Assembly: GCA_026874595.1 (NCBI GenBank)
Contig: CM049320.1
Span: forward strand, 29,066,714 to 29,130,713
DNA: 64,000 nt
DNA from: Sipunculus nudus
Taxonomy: Eukaryota > Annelida > Sipuncula > Golfingiida > Sipunculidae
Reading direction: 5' to 3'
The notes under the pieces are model-generated. The model made no database searches. It saw only the letters and a list, made by a program, of their open reading frames with translations, and was not told the origin of the DNA. The translations under genes and the position numbers were made by a program. Positions 1 through 12,201 of the stretch are shown here, piece after piece (position 1 is the stretch's first letter; the number at the start of each line of letters is the position of its first letter).

Positions 1-2513
1 TGTTATATAGAATATATCAATGTAACTACAAGGGGTATGTGGACCTTTGCCAGACTACAGTCCCACTTAAAACCTGGGTTAATTGATCTTGATCACACGA
101 TATACAAAGCTTCAGTGTCTATATAATTTTTTCTAAGTGATATGTTATCGCTGTGATACGTGTGTTCATATTACAATTTTGATTAGCTGCTCTTGTTAGA
201 ACACGGTTTTGAAAATCCTGTGTCGAGAGCCCTTGCACCAGATCCATTCGCTCGTTGGTGAACCATTAATATGCATCTCACGGGCACTTGCATCAATGAC
301 ATTACACGATAAGACGAACCCTAGTGCATTACATACATGTAATAAGTGATACGCCAGCCAAACAACACATGCTTCAAAGATAATTAACATCACAACTTCT
401 GACAAAACGACTGATTTACGCATACACGCCTCAGTGTGTTTTGTCCATGTGGTATATGAGAACAATCGTCCCTGTATAATAAGAAACTGTAGGGTTTTAG
501 CAAGGAGATGTGAAACGGATATAGACCGAGGATTCAACGTATATATTTTACTTTGCAGACCTAGTGGAGTCCGTTGTGCATGGTTATATCAGCATGAAGA
601 GTGAGCAGTTTTACAAAATAGTTCTATCGTACCTGGCGAGTAAGCACAGCTTACGAAACCGTTCTATTGTACAAAATTATGAAACCAAGCTAACCATACA
701 TGGTATATTATTAATGCTCCTCTGCACAGTAGGGCACTTTTACAGTGATGTATTGAACTTGATTATGTTGTGTATATATGTATATGATATAAAAAAGAGA
801 ATTGACATCTATTATAATTGATATTATTATTATTATTGTTATTATTATTATTATTATAATTTGTTTGTTATATTTTAAAATTATTGAATATTTTGAATAT
901 TTTATTCGGCTCACTGCATGATAGATGCACTTATGGAACTATGTGCCTGTTGACTTCAATTTCTGAATAAAAATACATTTATATTCATTTATAGTTTGTC
1001 GCATATACATGTCGATAAGATGACCGTTAACCATTTCCTGTTGGGTCACCCAATATATTTATTAGAACAGGAATCAAATAACTGGTTATGCTCTAGGAGG
1101 TCTTGTTTAGATTGAAAATAGATTACCGAGTTAGCTATGCAAACATTATGTTTCCTTGGAACCTGAAGAATAATTTAAGGTACGCATCCGTTCAAACTTT
1201 GAATATTCCCCTAGGAGTGACGGAATCATCCAATTTAGATGTAACAAAGAGTGTCAAGTGCTTCTGTATTCGGCGTGTATGTACAATTTTGATTAACATA
1301 AGACCACTTGGCTATTCAAACAACATTGCAGTATGCTTCGACACGACCTTTCTAAATATTGCATTTGAACTGGTATTGTAAAGCGACAATCTGTGGAAGA
1401 CAAAACTTTCAGATGACGGGCCGATCTTAACCATTTCCTCAATGCATGGCTTTCCCGTCCGCTGAAAAGTCAAGTTCACATACTAGTTTGCTGCCGGGTC
1501 CGCACTTGGCCTGTCAGTTCATTTTATTAAGGTCAAATAATTCCATACAGGAAACGGCTCTAGAGACATACCCTCAGATGTCATGAGAGACAAATGGCAT
1601 AGGTTTATGTTTTTTTTAATAGTCATGCTGTGGACAATATATGTGGATAAAATCAGGCACTTTTTCTAAGCTGTCACCACTCACTGAATTATTTGAAAGA
1701 AAATCGTCATGGAGGTAAACCGCGGACAACGTAAATGGCTTTCACATGCTAATAAAATGGGTCACTATTTCATCCCAAACATGTACTTCGGTGGATTCGA
1801 GGTCTGAAAAGAAAATGGACGGCAAGAATAATTTTCCGTTGGAATGAGAGCAGGAAGAGATGTTGCATGCATTGATGGGTTTGTCAGAACCATGCAACGG
1901 ATAGAGTGGGTTGGCAGTGTAGAAATGTCCCATTTAGGATAGATAAAATTAAACGAGAAAGAAGATATATCAAGAAATTCGTCATTAAGTACATCTTTGT
2001 TACACTTGGTATACACTTTTGATTTTTTTAAATAAAAAAAAAAACAAAGCCGATTTGTATTTACATTGTATCCAAAGTTAACAGTATTGTCATTGTACAA
2101 AATGGAATAATAAGTCTACTAATATACAAGTTTCAATTGAGAATAAAGACTAGTCTACAATGTTCCTTCTAGAAATACTGGAGGAACAGGTCGTCCAGTA
2201 ATTATTCAGCAGCTTTCGCGAAGTAAATATAAATATATTGTACTGTCCTGGAATAAAAAAACTCATTCATTCCCTTACCATTGTTACCCATTCTCTGATA
2301 ACATTGCTTTGACCTATTTGCGTAAAGCTGGATGCAGTGACTAGACTGATGGTCGCTTAATAATTACAGTAATGATCAAGATTTTATCCGAGCAAAGGAG
2401 AGTACATTTTATGATTTCATTTTATTTTTTGTATCCACCGAAAGCCAATATTTTATATAAATTGGTTTTCTCTGGAAAGACATGGTTCCTTGAACAAATC
2501 AAGAGAAAAAAAA
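1..2513. other. AT-rich stretch without a supported gene
   Basis: Six-frame reading gives only short open frames with no recognisable domain, and none has a clear exon structure. A minus-strand open region at about 1742-2100 lies downstream of the NHL gene and could be untranslated or another exon, but nothing in it identifies it. A (TTA)n microsatellite is at 821-860. I see no transposon ends. Confidence 0.5.
821..860. repeat. (TTA)n microsatellite
   Basis: This is a slightly interrupted run of TTA/ATT triplets, read directly from the sequence. It has no coding meaning. Confidence 0.9.
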
Positions 2514-3337
2514 TCATTGATATTTGAACATCTTTATACATCTATGATCATTGTGGAAATCATATTCTGTGATCCACATGTATGGATGTTTATAGGCAAT
2601 CCCAAAAGGGCAAAACAAACCATCTTTCTCTGTCAGTGGATAGCCAAGGCAATTCCCTTCTCGTGTGTATTCCGCTATTCTATGGTTGTGTCCTTCGACT
2701 ATAAAAATGGTGCACTTTGGAGTTCCAGTCGCTGCACTAGGACGCCGAAATGGTCCATCAATGGTGGCGAGAAGTCTACCAGTCGTAATGCCAATGAAGA
2801 AAACTCTGCATACCATGACATCACAGACAACTAAAACTTCCCGATCCCCAACGTCAGCAACACTGATGAAGGGTTCGTGCTGTTCCCCAATGAACGTTAC
2901 AAGTTCTCTCAGAACCGTGTCTGCTCTTTTTTTAACGCCTCTCCTGATATGAAACCCATGTATATATTTGAATCTTTGTCCACTGCCATGGGACGCAAGG
3001 TTTCGAACCCAAAAGGGCCAACATGAATTGTTGTAATTTCCGGAATTTTGTTTTTCAGTGAAAACACTGACAAATATTTATTGCGATGTATGTATGCGGT
3101 ATCTCTAGAGACGCACATGCAAACAATCTTGTCTTCACCTATATCTGGTGTATATGTTCTAATTACTCTTCCCTGATGATCTAGTCTGGTCACGTGATAC
3201 AGATCGCCATCAGAAAACAGCACACTGTTATCGTGCAAAATGAAAATGTCTACTGGAAATTTCATTTCTACATGCTCCGCTGTAAGGTAAATACATATCT
3301 TCAGCGGTTGCTGACTGGGGCGTTCGAACGTGTCCAT
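2514..3337 (-). pseudogene. NHL-repeat (TRIM-like beta-propeller) protein, C-terminal part, one frameshift
   Basis: Two consecutive minus-strand frames form one protein. The upstream frame (3337 to about 2930) begins MDTFERPSQQ and contains propeller-like strands such as VLFSDGDLYHVTRLDHQG and MAVDKDSNIYMG. The downstream frame (to 2514) contains IFIVEGHNHRIAEYTREGN, which closely follows the NHL pattern of aliphatic residues, N-x-R-I, an aromatic and G. The frames join at a T7 run on the plus strand (2927-2933); one extra base there would keep the protein open, so this is either a sequencing indel or a real lesion. NHL propellers in TRIM proteins usually follow RING, B-box and coiled-coil modules, and none is visible nearby. 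CTGCTGCTCAG just upstream on the coding strand would serve as a splice acceptor, so the N-terminus may lie on another exon. The family call is fairly safe, but the specific gene is not identifiable. Confidence 0.6.
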
Positions 3338-3389
3338 CTCCCATTGTGACTGAGCAGCAGTCCGTTTTTATGTACCCCCCGTGGGTTTC

Positions 3390-4300
3390 TACCAAAATCT
3401 CTTTCGAAAACCGATGGCGTTGACCGTCATCTTTAAGGACAAATATGCCAAAATGTAAATTTTGTAGTGAATCCTATAATTTTTTAAGTATTTCACATTT
3501 TGTCCTCAAATTTGGTACACTGTTTCTTTTCAACGAAGTTCTCGAACGAATTAGAAAACCGGTGACCTTGACCAGGATCATTCAAGGCCAAATAAGCCAA
3601 ATTATAGTTACTGTCTTGTAAACTCCTTATATTGCCCCCCCCCCCCGCTTCCTCCGAACATTGATTTGGGTTTGTCTGTCCGTCTGTCTGTCTATCTGCC
3701 CGTCTGTCTGGTTTTCGTTTCAAATTCGATTTCATTCAAATTTGGGTCACTGATTGCTCTTATGCATACTATGGTTGGGATTGATTGTGGAGTGTCTGCC
3801 TGAAAAATTATTCTCACCAGCCGCAATAATATATAAAATTTTGTTCACAATTCACTCCCAAAAAATTATGACATGTGGGGACATCTTCAGGGACAATGAA
3901 AACTAAAACACAGCCACTATGACATGTGGATGTATCTTCAGGCGAAAATAAAAAGTAAAACATGTTGATAGGGCAAGCATGAAGGACAACAAAGGGCGGA
4001 AGCGTGGGACATAAATTCCATGAATTTGCTTGTTCCCTTAGATGTGACACACAAGTTGTTTCCACCGAGTTCACCCAAAAGTTTGGGTACTGGTGACATT
4101 GACCTTGCTCTTCAAGATCAGATCTGCCCAATTCCAGGACTATGGTGACCCTTATAACATTAGAAGTACTTACGATTTTTATTCTTTAAATTTGACACGC
4201 CAGTTCTTTATGCCAAAACCTCGGAAGGTTCTTGAAGATCAAATCTGCTTAAATCTATGATCATTGTTTTGAGATTGTGCATATTTTGTATCTAAATGAT
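3390..4300. repeat. Diverged tandem-like repeat block
   Basis: Similar segments recur near 3405, 3557, 4087 and 4225, each reading roughly 'ccggtgaccttgacc..tcttcaaggccaaataagcc'. A CTGTCTGTCTATCTGCCC tract lies at 3678-3710. This is the style of 'GTCCGTCTGTC' dispersed repeats found elsewhere in the window. A C12 tract is at 3635-3646. Short minus-strand ORFs here carry no domain. Confidence 0.45.
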
Positions 4301-5000
4301 TTGGGGTGGCCCATGGATTAGGGGAGACATATTAAAAGAACAAAGCCATTCTAGTTTGTTTTTCTATTTATTAGATGATGGTTTACAGCCATTGAAATCA
4401 CTGTTAACATATTAATTGGGCACAAATCATAACAAACACAGAACACTGACGGAAAATCATTTTATTTAGTAGTCTGGAAATAACATCACAGCAGGGCACA
4501 GACCAGAACAGTTTAATACACCAACATACAACTTCAACAAAGGATACATGGAGACATAATTACTTTAACCTTTATAATCAGAACCACTGGGCGACCACAT
4601 ACATTTGAGGAAGGGCTTGTTGGATATTCATGAAATTTGCTGTGCGTTTTGATTCCAGAACCTTTTGACTTCTGGACAAGACTGGTCGCCAACTACAGTT
4701 ATCTTTCATGAGAACGTATTTTTTATTGTATTCATGAGATGAAGGTTTACAGCCATTGGTTCCACTCTTAACCTCTAACACGCAGAGAAACACATGTCCT
4801 GTTGGACAACAAAATGAGGTCACTGTGATCTTTATTTTCTGTTATGAGTTATTGGGTTATGGAGTAAAACATATTTAACAATCTGAGATTTGTATAATCT
4901 TTCTGTTAATTTTTTCTTCAAATTATTAATGTATGCTATACATATTGAACTTGGATATATTTACAATCTATTTTTCACGATTCTTGTGAATTTTTATTTT
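4301..5000. other. No supported gene
   Basis: A phrase of about 35 bp (gatgatggtttacagccatt) occurs twice in direct orientation, near 4374 and 4737, suggesting an old repeat. A minus-strand frame at 4578-4823 is open for 81 codons but matches nothing I know and lacks splice support. Confidence 0.4.
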
Positions 5001-5475
5001 TATACGCCCGTCTATGACAGGAGGTATTATGATATACCCAGCATCCGTCTTTCCGTCTGTCCCTCCGTCAGTCCATCTTTTAGTGTCGGCGCGATAACTT
5101 ACCGGGCCTTTGATGGATTTTCACGAAACTCGCCATTACTACTCACCATTAGATTATCTCGCCCGTTCGATTATGGGAAATATTCGGAGGTCACTGCACT
5201 TTGGAGGGACCGTGGTGACTTACCAAGAATCCTATATATTTTCATAAAACTTACTCTACATATTTACCAATACTTTCTCATCTCAATTAAATTCTTGGCA
5301 AAAGTCATGCATATTTAATGAAGTCAGAGGTCACCACCACCCAGATTTACAAACAATCTGATGGATTTTCATATAACTCATGATGAGTATAAAGCAATAC
5401 ATTTTCTCGCCTGAATTACATTCACGTCACAAAATATGCAACGGGCGTATCATGCATCATTTGCGGTACTCTTGT
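5001..5475 (+). repeat. Dispersed element with TATACGCCCGTC ends, copy 1
   Basis: The element starts TATACGCCCGTC and ends near ACGGGCGTATCATGC, so its ends are short inverted repeats. The interior has a GTCCGTC-type stretch and phrases such as 'gatggattttca.gaaactc' and 'catatttaatgaagtcagaggtcac', shared with copies at 5801 and 53213. No coding capacity is visible, so it is non-autonomous. The superfamily is unknown. Confidence 0.65.
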
Positions 5476-5800
5476 TACTTGTCCTTTAAGAACACCAAAT
5501 TACAGCTATCACGTCATTTTCACAGCTGTTATATATTTTGTTCTTTTATTTAACTTGGTTATTGGTCATAGAGAGATTCAGTAACAAGGTTGGTGGTCGT
5601 ATTTCCCCTCACTTATTTGTTAATTTTGAGACTGTTATATTGTAGTTATTGTGTCAGTTCCTCAGTCGTGGGTTAACTTAGTAATCCTATTTAATATATT
5701 AATAGCTTGATTTTGTTTTTACAGAAACTATTCAGTCATCTATGCGTTTGCAGTCAAAAAGCATATTTGTAACTGTCAACTTCAGCAACTGTGTCATTTT

Positions 5801-6312
5801 TATATGCCCGTCAAATGACAGCGATAATATGGTATCTCTTCTGCCCGTCCGTAAACTTTTAGAGGCTTCGATGGATTTTCAAAAAACTCACCATAACTAC
5901 TAACCAACAGATAATCTCGCCCAAGTTCGATTATGAGCAACATCAACGCATATTTAATAAGGTCACAGGTCACTAGGCTACTTTGTGGCGACGCGACGAT
6001 AACTTAGAACGAAAAACATGAAGGATTTTAATAAAACTCGCCAGAAATATATTTTGATACAATATCTCGCACATGTTCGATTTCCAGCAATATCCATGCA
6101 TATTTAATGAAGTCAGATGTCACTGCACTTTGGAGGCACCTTGGGGACTTACCAAAAATCCTATGGATTTTCATGAAACTCATTATACATATTTATCAAT
6201 AGAGTTTCTCACCTGAATTACCTTCTCATAGAAATACAGGCATATTTAATGAGGTCAGAGGTCACCAGATACATGACGGGCGTATTATGCACGATTGCAA
6301 TGCTCTTGTCTC
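5801..6312 (+). repeat. Dispersed element with TATACGCCCGTC ends, copy 2
   Basis: It begins TATATGCCCGTCAAATGACAG and ends GACGGGCGTATTATGCACG. The interior contains two diverged sub-modules, each with 'aatctcgccca..gttcgatt' and 'catatttaatgaggtcag', so the family is internally repetitive. It lies about 330 bp from copy 1 in the same orientation. Confidence 0.65.
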
Positions 6313-9007
6313 ATTTTTTGGGTCATGGATGGTCCTGTCTTCTTATTTTACATGGATGGTTTTATCACATTACAACATGACGGATGCTTTTGTCATCTTT
6401 TTTTTTATTTTTCACATTTACTCATATTACTAAACTTCCAAATGACAACTATTGCAGATACAGTCCATTAACAGTGACATGGTGAATTTTACTAAAACTT
6501 GAATCCGTATTGGTCATTGGTCATTTTATCAGCAGAAGAAAGCTTACTCGCATTGTTTTACATTGGTATGCAACTGTGCAGTTACTTTTTCTTATTCTTC
6601 TTTTCTTTTATACTACCAACTGAGAGTAAGTGTTGCTTTGCCATATGTTCTACGTTTCTTGTTGGTTGTATCCTCTTTTGAGGGTACTATATCCAAACCT
6701 TGATAATGCAACTCTTGGATCCTTGAGATTTTTAGAATATTCAAAATACCACAGAGATGGCGGTTAAATGTGAAAGTGTCATATCATTGCCAGTAAATGG
6801 TTGAAATATGTTACTTTGGTAATCAGGACAATTATATGCACTTTTGTGAACACTAAAGGAACTGATGTTTATCTCGCTAAAACGAAGTTCATGAGAGCTT
6901 ATACCGTAACGTCGGCGTCAGCGTCGGCGTCTTCCGTAGACACCTCAGGTTAAAGTGTTATGTTTAGACTATAACTTAGCAAGCACTGGAGTGATTGCTT
7001 TCATATTACACATATGTATTATATATGTGGTTATTAATCTCCCCTATGATTCTGGATCAAAAGGTCAAAGGTCAGGATCACAAACCCCCGGTGCTCATGA
7101 ACAAGTCAAGTTAAAGTTTTTTTTTTTTGCTCATTTTTCCATTGCTAAAGAAGACATTAAAATTAAACTTAATTCTCTGATGTATAATGACAATACCTGG
7201 CACAGCTATTGAAAGTTTACACCATATTTTAATTTCAGGGCCAGTAATTAGACAGTTCAAACAGATCCCAACCCCGCTACAGTTTTGTTTTGTTTACTCT
7301 TTCTAACTAGGCAGCAACGGACCAGACTGCTTTCATATTACACATGTATTGCATTTGAAGGTATTAATCCCCCTATAATTTCTGATGACTTGTTGATTCC
7401 AGGCTAGACTAGTTTCCACCATGCAGGTAGCACATATGTAGCAGTAGAGATTAACACAGTTGTGTAAATGATTCGAAAGTGGCTATTCTTAGTGTGAGGC
7501 CAAATACTTACATCACTGTAAACAATCCGGACTAAATTCTTTCTTCCAAGGCATAACAGCGTCGAAAGTGGTCACCACGGTATGCAGGTAAGACCTATAC
7601 TAAATAAATTGAATAAAATGTGCAGTTATTGCAATTTTCATGCAGATACCTAATCGTGACATATCACGATAAGACAGGTGTTATCTGACCTGGTATTTCT
7701 TATCAATACGACACAAAATTGACCATTCTAAAATAAGCAAACAAAGGCTATATGATTATCTTTCTGAATATTTTGAGAGTTAGGCTGAACGTCCAGCTGG
7801 AACATGGAACTCTTAGTTTTGTTGTTCAGTAGTCATATGAAACCAATGAAATATAAAATAAATCATGTGTGCAGTTAAGAAAGAGAGGACGACCACTATG
7901 CGAAACTATATCTTCATTTTCAGGACGTAAAACATAACTCGAACTTGCTCTTGGAAGTGAGGAGTTAATTTTATTTAACAACAACAGAACTGCCGTCCTC
8001 CACCAAACCCTGTAAAGAAACAAATGTATACATTTACAGGGATGACTTATGTTGTGAAATACTTAGTGCACGCCAGTCATAACTGTGGATGTATCCAACC
8101 ACTTCTTTTGAACGACTTTTCAAACTTTCTACTTAGTGTGCAGTCACTCGCAAAAGGCACAGACTAGGCAAAACAAATCATGGAAAAACAATATCATGTC
8201 AAAATGTTAAACCTGCTTCAAATTTTGCTACGAGCATGCCAATTTTTTAAACAGTCGTTTTACACCGTAATATTGTGTAATAGAGCGTGGGCACATTAAC
8301 ATATCGTGTAAGAATGCGGTGGAGCGTATCGGGCTTATCGTAACAGTAACAGAACAGTATAATATTCATGTTTCCTCTGTGGAATCATGCTGCGTTTACA
8401 CTAATCGCGATCACAATGATTGGGTTTTGTTTTGTTTTTTAATCCCGTTTTCCGTTGCTTTTTAATCACATGCTGCACCACAAGAATTTTTTCAAATATT
8501 CCCAGGATCCATCATAATGTTACATTGTTTTCCAAACTTACATGATTGATTCCTATAATCCAAGCTGATAAATGTGGACATTAATCTGACTGGTCAATAG
8601 ATATACATGTCGACTAATGTGCATGTTTTTAACAATACTCTTGCAATGGACTCATTTGGTTGCATTTAGTTCACTTTCCCATCAGTAGTCTGCGCTGCAA
8701 ATTTTTAGAGGTAAACCAGTCCATTTATTAAAGCACTTCCAGCTTGATCACACATTAATACGTGTATACGGTGATTTGTCATGTTTATTGCATGGTGTCA
8801 ATATCGGATTATAATCCACGATATATAAAGCCATCTTACACCAAATGGAACGCAACCTGAAGGAACTGAATTAGTCCTTCGAACTTATAGGGCTGTTTGA
8901 ACAATGCTTCAGCAACTTTTATTATTGGCAGCACTACTACTTTGAATGCTGTTATAAGCACCGGTTGATACTCTATTATTTACTATATTATTCACTGTTA
9001 ATTACTG

Positions 9008-9008
<1 letters not shown>
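6313..9008. other. No supported gene
   Basis: I find no domain-bearing frame, splice-bounded exon or clean transposon end. The segment at about 6895-7110 has 'cgtcggcgtcagcgtcggcgtc' and 'ggtcaaaggtcaggatcac' phrases typical of degraded dispersed repeats. Two similar sentences ('agactgctttcatattacacatgtatt...ttaatcccccta') near 6985 and 7327 indicate an old duplication. Confidence 0.4.

Positions 9009-9042
<34 letters not shown>
9009..9042. repeat. (AAT)n microsatellite
   Basis: About eleven perfect AAT/ATA units are seen directly. Confidence 0.95.
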
Positions 9043-9719
9043 GATTTGTGGAGTACCTAAAATCATGTCACTTATATGTAACCTTTCCTCTAAACAGTAA
9101 GGGGTGGAGGGGGCGCTCCGACGCTTATATGATAAATATGACCTTTAAATATTTGTGTTCACGTGCCCAATATTTACATATTTTATAAGTTGTGTGCATC
9201 ATTTGTTTAAATACTATCCCATCAGCTAATGTTTAATTTAACAACGACTCTTAGACCTGTTCATGGACAACAATTAAAGCTACAAAAATTAAAATTGATT
9301 ATATTTAAAAGACATATTGGACCAATGTAATCCGTCAATACATTTTTTCCCCTTATTTTAAGCGACCACTTATTCATATATGAAACAAGTTCATGTACAG
9401 GTGTACTTGGACTACAGAAAGATGCAGGCATAGCTTATACAAGTATATGTAGTTTAGTCAATTTATCTTTAAGAGAAAGGGAATGACTCGTAGGTAAGGG
9501 AGCCCCCCCCCCCCCCGTTGAGCTGTAACATCTCTGATTTTATATATTTCTTTTCCCGTATATTCGTGACTAATTTTTATTTTGCGTACCTATTTTCATT
9601 CATTATAACAATAAGGTTTTAAGGTTATTCACTGTGTATTATTTTCTTATTCATAAATTGAGGATATTAATGAACAGCTGTGAGATTGCTCAAGTAAGAT
9701 AGCATCCAAATATTTCTAT

Positions 9720-9950
9720 AATGAGAGAGGGAGGTTCAAAACTCTACTGGGTCATAACACTGAGGAAACCCCTAAATCGCATTTTTCTGCGAGTGAAGCA
9801 TGCACGGCCTTCCTGTCAGCCTGCAGAGCGCTTTGCCTGGGTTGGGGTCATCCGTATAGCTCTTCTTCTCATACCAGTACTCGAACTCACGATCTGTGAT
9901 CTGCTGTCAGAGTCTTGTGCTCTGTTTACACCACAGAAGCCGGTTTAACA
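9720..9950 (-). mobile_element. tRNA-derived SINE-like element
   Basis: On the minus strand the segment 9950 to 9872 reads like a degenerate tRNA. An A-box-like stretch TGTGGTGTAAACAGAGC (about 9920-9936) is followed by ACTCTGACAGCAGATCACAG and then a B-box-like GAGTTCGAGTACT (about 9876-9888). The A-box to B-box spacing and the phrase 'agagcacaagactctgac' fit tRNA-derived SINE heads. The following tail, down to about 9720, is not tRNA-like and would be the SINE body. No perfect cloverleaf forms, so this is not called as a functional tRNA gene. Confidence 0.5.
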
Positions 9951-10721
9951 TAGGCTTCGGAACCGGGGGACCACTTGTTGGTCCCAGGGGGGCACAAAGG
10001 GGCAGAACTTCTGTAGAAGAACCCATGCATTTCCATTGCTCATGAGTCAACAAGATTTGTACTTAACTATGCATTGAAAAAAAACTGGGATGAGCAGTGC
10101 CGGTGGTGGTGTGGGGGGGGGGGGGGTATATTATATTATGTGTCCTGTTGGAAATATAATACTCTACAGAGAAGCTGAGACTCCCGGGACCTATTGGTCA
10201 TCAAGACTGTTGCGTCTGGTGTGGTGATCACGCTGGTCAGGCAGATGATACACTGGATACGTACTTCAAGTGTTGACTTAATCGCTCATGGCTACATTTT
10301 TGGTGGCAGAGGTGGCAGTACCCACACCTCCTCCCCAAATTTTGTCATTGACCAAGGTTCCCGTACTATATAAAAAAAATTACACTTGCTATGCTTAAAA
10401 AAAAAACATGCATACATAAACTATATTCATAAAAAAAGAGGGAGCAGGCAACCAGCGTCAATGCGTCCAGCACTGTCAACCATCAAAACCATGGGATATT
10501 AATTGATCACAGTGTTACTATAGTCAGGTCAGGGCCTCTGAGGCTGCCACTGCATGCTGAGAACCTTGGCCCTTACACCCTGAAGTGTGAGACTGTCCAG
10601 ATCATGTAGGTCGGGCATCTTTGCCATTCATAAACTGTCTTGCTGGTCAGTCACAGTCACATTTACTGTCTGAAATTGAAGCTTGAAAGACATGTCTACA
10701 GTCAGTGTGTATAGTGTTTTA
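9951..10721. other. No supported gene; G14 tract
   Basis: The stretch is mixed sequence with a G14 run at 10113-10126 and short A runs. Nothing codes convincingly until the ATG at 10722. Confidence 0.4.
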
Positions 10722-10795
10722 ATGGCATCTAGCAAAAAGCAGAAGGTATCTGACATCTTTGTCAAATCTCAAGATTCCACCTATAATCCAGTGAG
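10722..10795 (+). CDS. Possible first coding exon of an unidentified gene
   Basis: An ATG opens MASSKKQKVSDIFVKSQD and stays open for 74 nt to an AG|GTATGT donor at 10796. The Lys-rich start followed by DIFVKSQ resembles the N-termini of nuclear proteins, but I cannot name a family. The large transposon starts 83 bp downstream, so if the exon is real the element sits in the first intron. No following exon was recognised. It could be a chance ORF next to a chance donor. Confidence 0.3.
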
Positions 10796-10862
10796 GTATG
10801 TAAAATTATATTTTGTTCCTTTAAGTTTCTAAATAAATAAGCTATTAGTGAACTATAAGTTT

Positions 10863-10878
10863 TTAGCTCAGCTGACTG
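10863..10878 (+). repeat. Start of an AGCTCAGCTGA repeat, cut by the large transposon
   Basis: The bases TTAGCTCAGCTGACTG end at the transposon insertion point, and GTAAGTCAGCTATATGG resumes after its right end. Removing the transposon and one TG gives a sequence like the beginning of the AGCTCAGCTGA family (compare 17571 and 61925). The transposon therefore landed in an older repeat. Confidence 0.5.
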
Positions 10879-11005
10879 CACTCTAAAAACGGATTGGTTG
10901 AAACAGCTACCAATTTAATTGGTTGAAGCAGATATTGGTTAAAATCAACCAAATATTGTTTGAGTAGAGCCCAGAATATTGGTTGACACCGACCGCGGCC
11001 AATTG
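10879..11005 (+). repeat. Left terminal and subterminal repeat of transposon copy 1
   Basis: It contains CACTCTAAAAA followed by several ATTGGTTGAA, ATTGGTTAAAATCAACCAA and ATTGGTTGACACC motifs in about 125 bp. The last bases (GCGGCCAATTG) are the final shared sequence before copy 2 jumps to the equivalent of 14115. Confidence 0.8.
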
Positions 11006-11947
11006 ACGTGACGGCATGGACGAGTTAGCTCCGCCCACCTTGGATACGGTTGCTAGGTAGGATATTAAACCGAAAAAGCGTGCTTCTTATACACGTGGAA
11101 CCGGCACTTCAGCCGTATATCGCACCAGGCTTCAAACAGTATTAATTTTACCAAGAAAGCACCCTAAGATTAAAAGTGTACATATGTAGGCTACAGAGAT
11201 GTTTTAAATATAAAATTGAGAAGTTTGATGAATTTGCGCCCGTTTCTGCTCGATACGGCTGGTGTCAGAGAACGAATCAGCTGACCCCTCTCATCAGCCT
11301 TGACACCTCAGCGGTTGGTTAAAATTTACAACTCGTTCAAGTCTAGCAGAACAAATTTGAAAAACAACAAAGTAACAGTTATTAAAATATTTGTCTATGA
11401 CATAGGGTGCAGTTTCATAAAAAAATTAAAGATGACAACGTAAAAAGTGTTGCTTCCATACAAGTTAAAGTTACATATATGCTGTCATTAGATATAATTA
11501 AGGGGGGGGGGGGGCAACTCATTTTTATAAACATTAAAGGAAGCCTTGCTTAATATGTATTGCTCAAGCAGAGATTTTATAACCTTTGAAAGTTAGTTTA
11601 TAGGTCATCTAATTAAAATTAATAATAAAAATCCAACAAGTGTCAATACCAGTATTTAAACAATAAATTATTGAAGGGCAAGTAAAATCACAGATGGTGT
11701 GTGAACATCACGTGTTTTTTTTATATAAAATTTAATATTCTGAGAAAATTATGAAATAAAACTGAAGTTGAAATTATTATAAAATATTGCATGTTTATTG
11801 ATGTTTTTAATAGGAAGCCTCCTGTTTATACACAGGAAGAAAGATGTGTGTACAAGAAGAAATTTAAATGAATGTATGATATAGATATTATTTATGAAGG
11901 TCCTTAAGTCTTTTGTATTGTTTTAAAAGATGTGGTGGGACAAGAGC

Positions 11948-11948
<1 letters not shown>

Positions 11949-12009
<61 letters not shown>
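11949..12009. repeat. (TA)n microsatellite
   Basis: About 60 bp of near-perfect TA repeat lies immediately left of a MITE that probably inserted into it. Confidence 0.95.
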
Positions 12010-12012
<3 letters not shown>

Positions 12013-12201
12013 GGGCGATCCCGGGCGAATCAAGGGTTTGTAAAGGGATGGGGCCAACCCAGAAAGACTCATAAGAAACCTATAAAAGGGTCCCCTGCTC
12101 CAGAATGTGACGGGTCCATGCAGGCCAGAAAAAATAGTTTAAAATTCTGAAGAAAGGTTGTTGCGGCTCAACCCCTCCCCCACGCCCTCTGGATCTGCCT
12201 G
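12010..12201. mobile_element. MITE with CAGGGGCG...CTGCCTG ends
   Basis: It starts CAGGGGCGATCCCGG and ends CTGGATCTGCCTG; the reverse complement of the right end is CAGGCAGATCCAG, so the ends are imperfect inverted repeats. The CAGGGGCGGATCCAG terminus is familiar from small non-autonomous DNA transposons in many animals. It is flanked by TA-rich DNA on both sides, so the TSD cannot be read. A related right end is at 16783 and 30400. Confidence 0.55.

Noticed and set aside
9872-9945. Functional tRNA gene
   Set aside because: No complete cloverleaf pairing or acceptor stem is visible; only the promoter boxes are tRNA-like.
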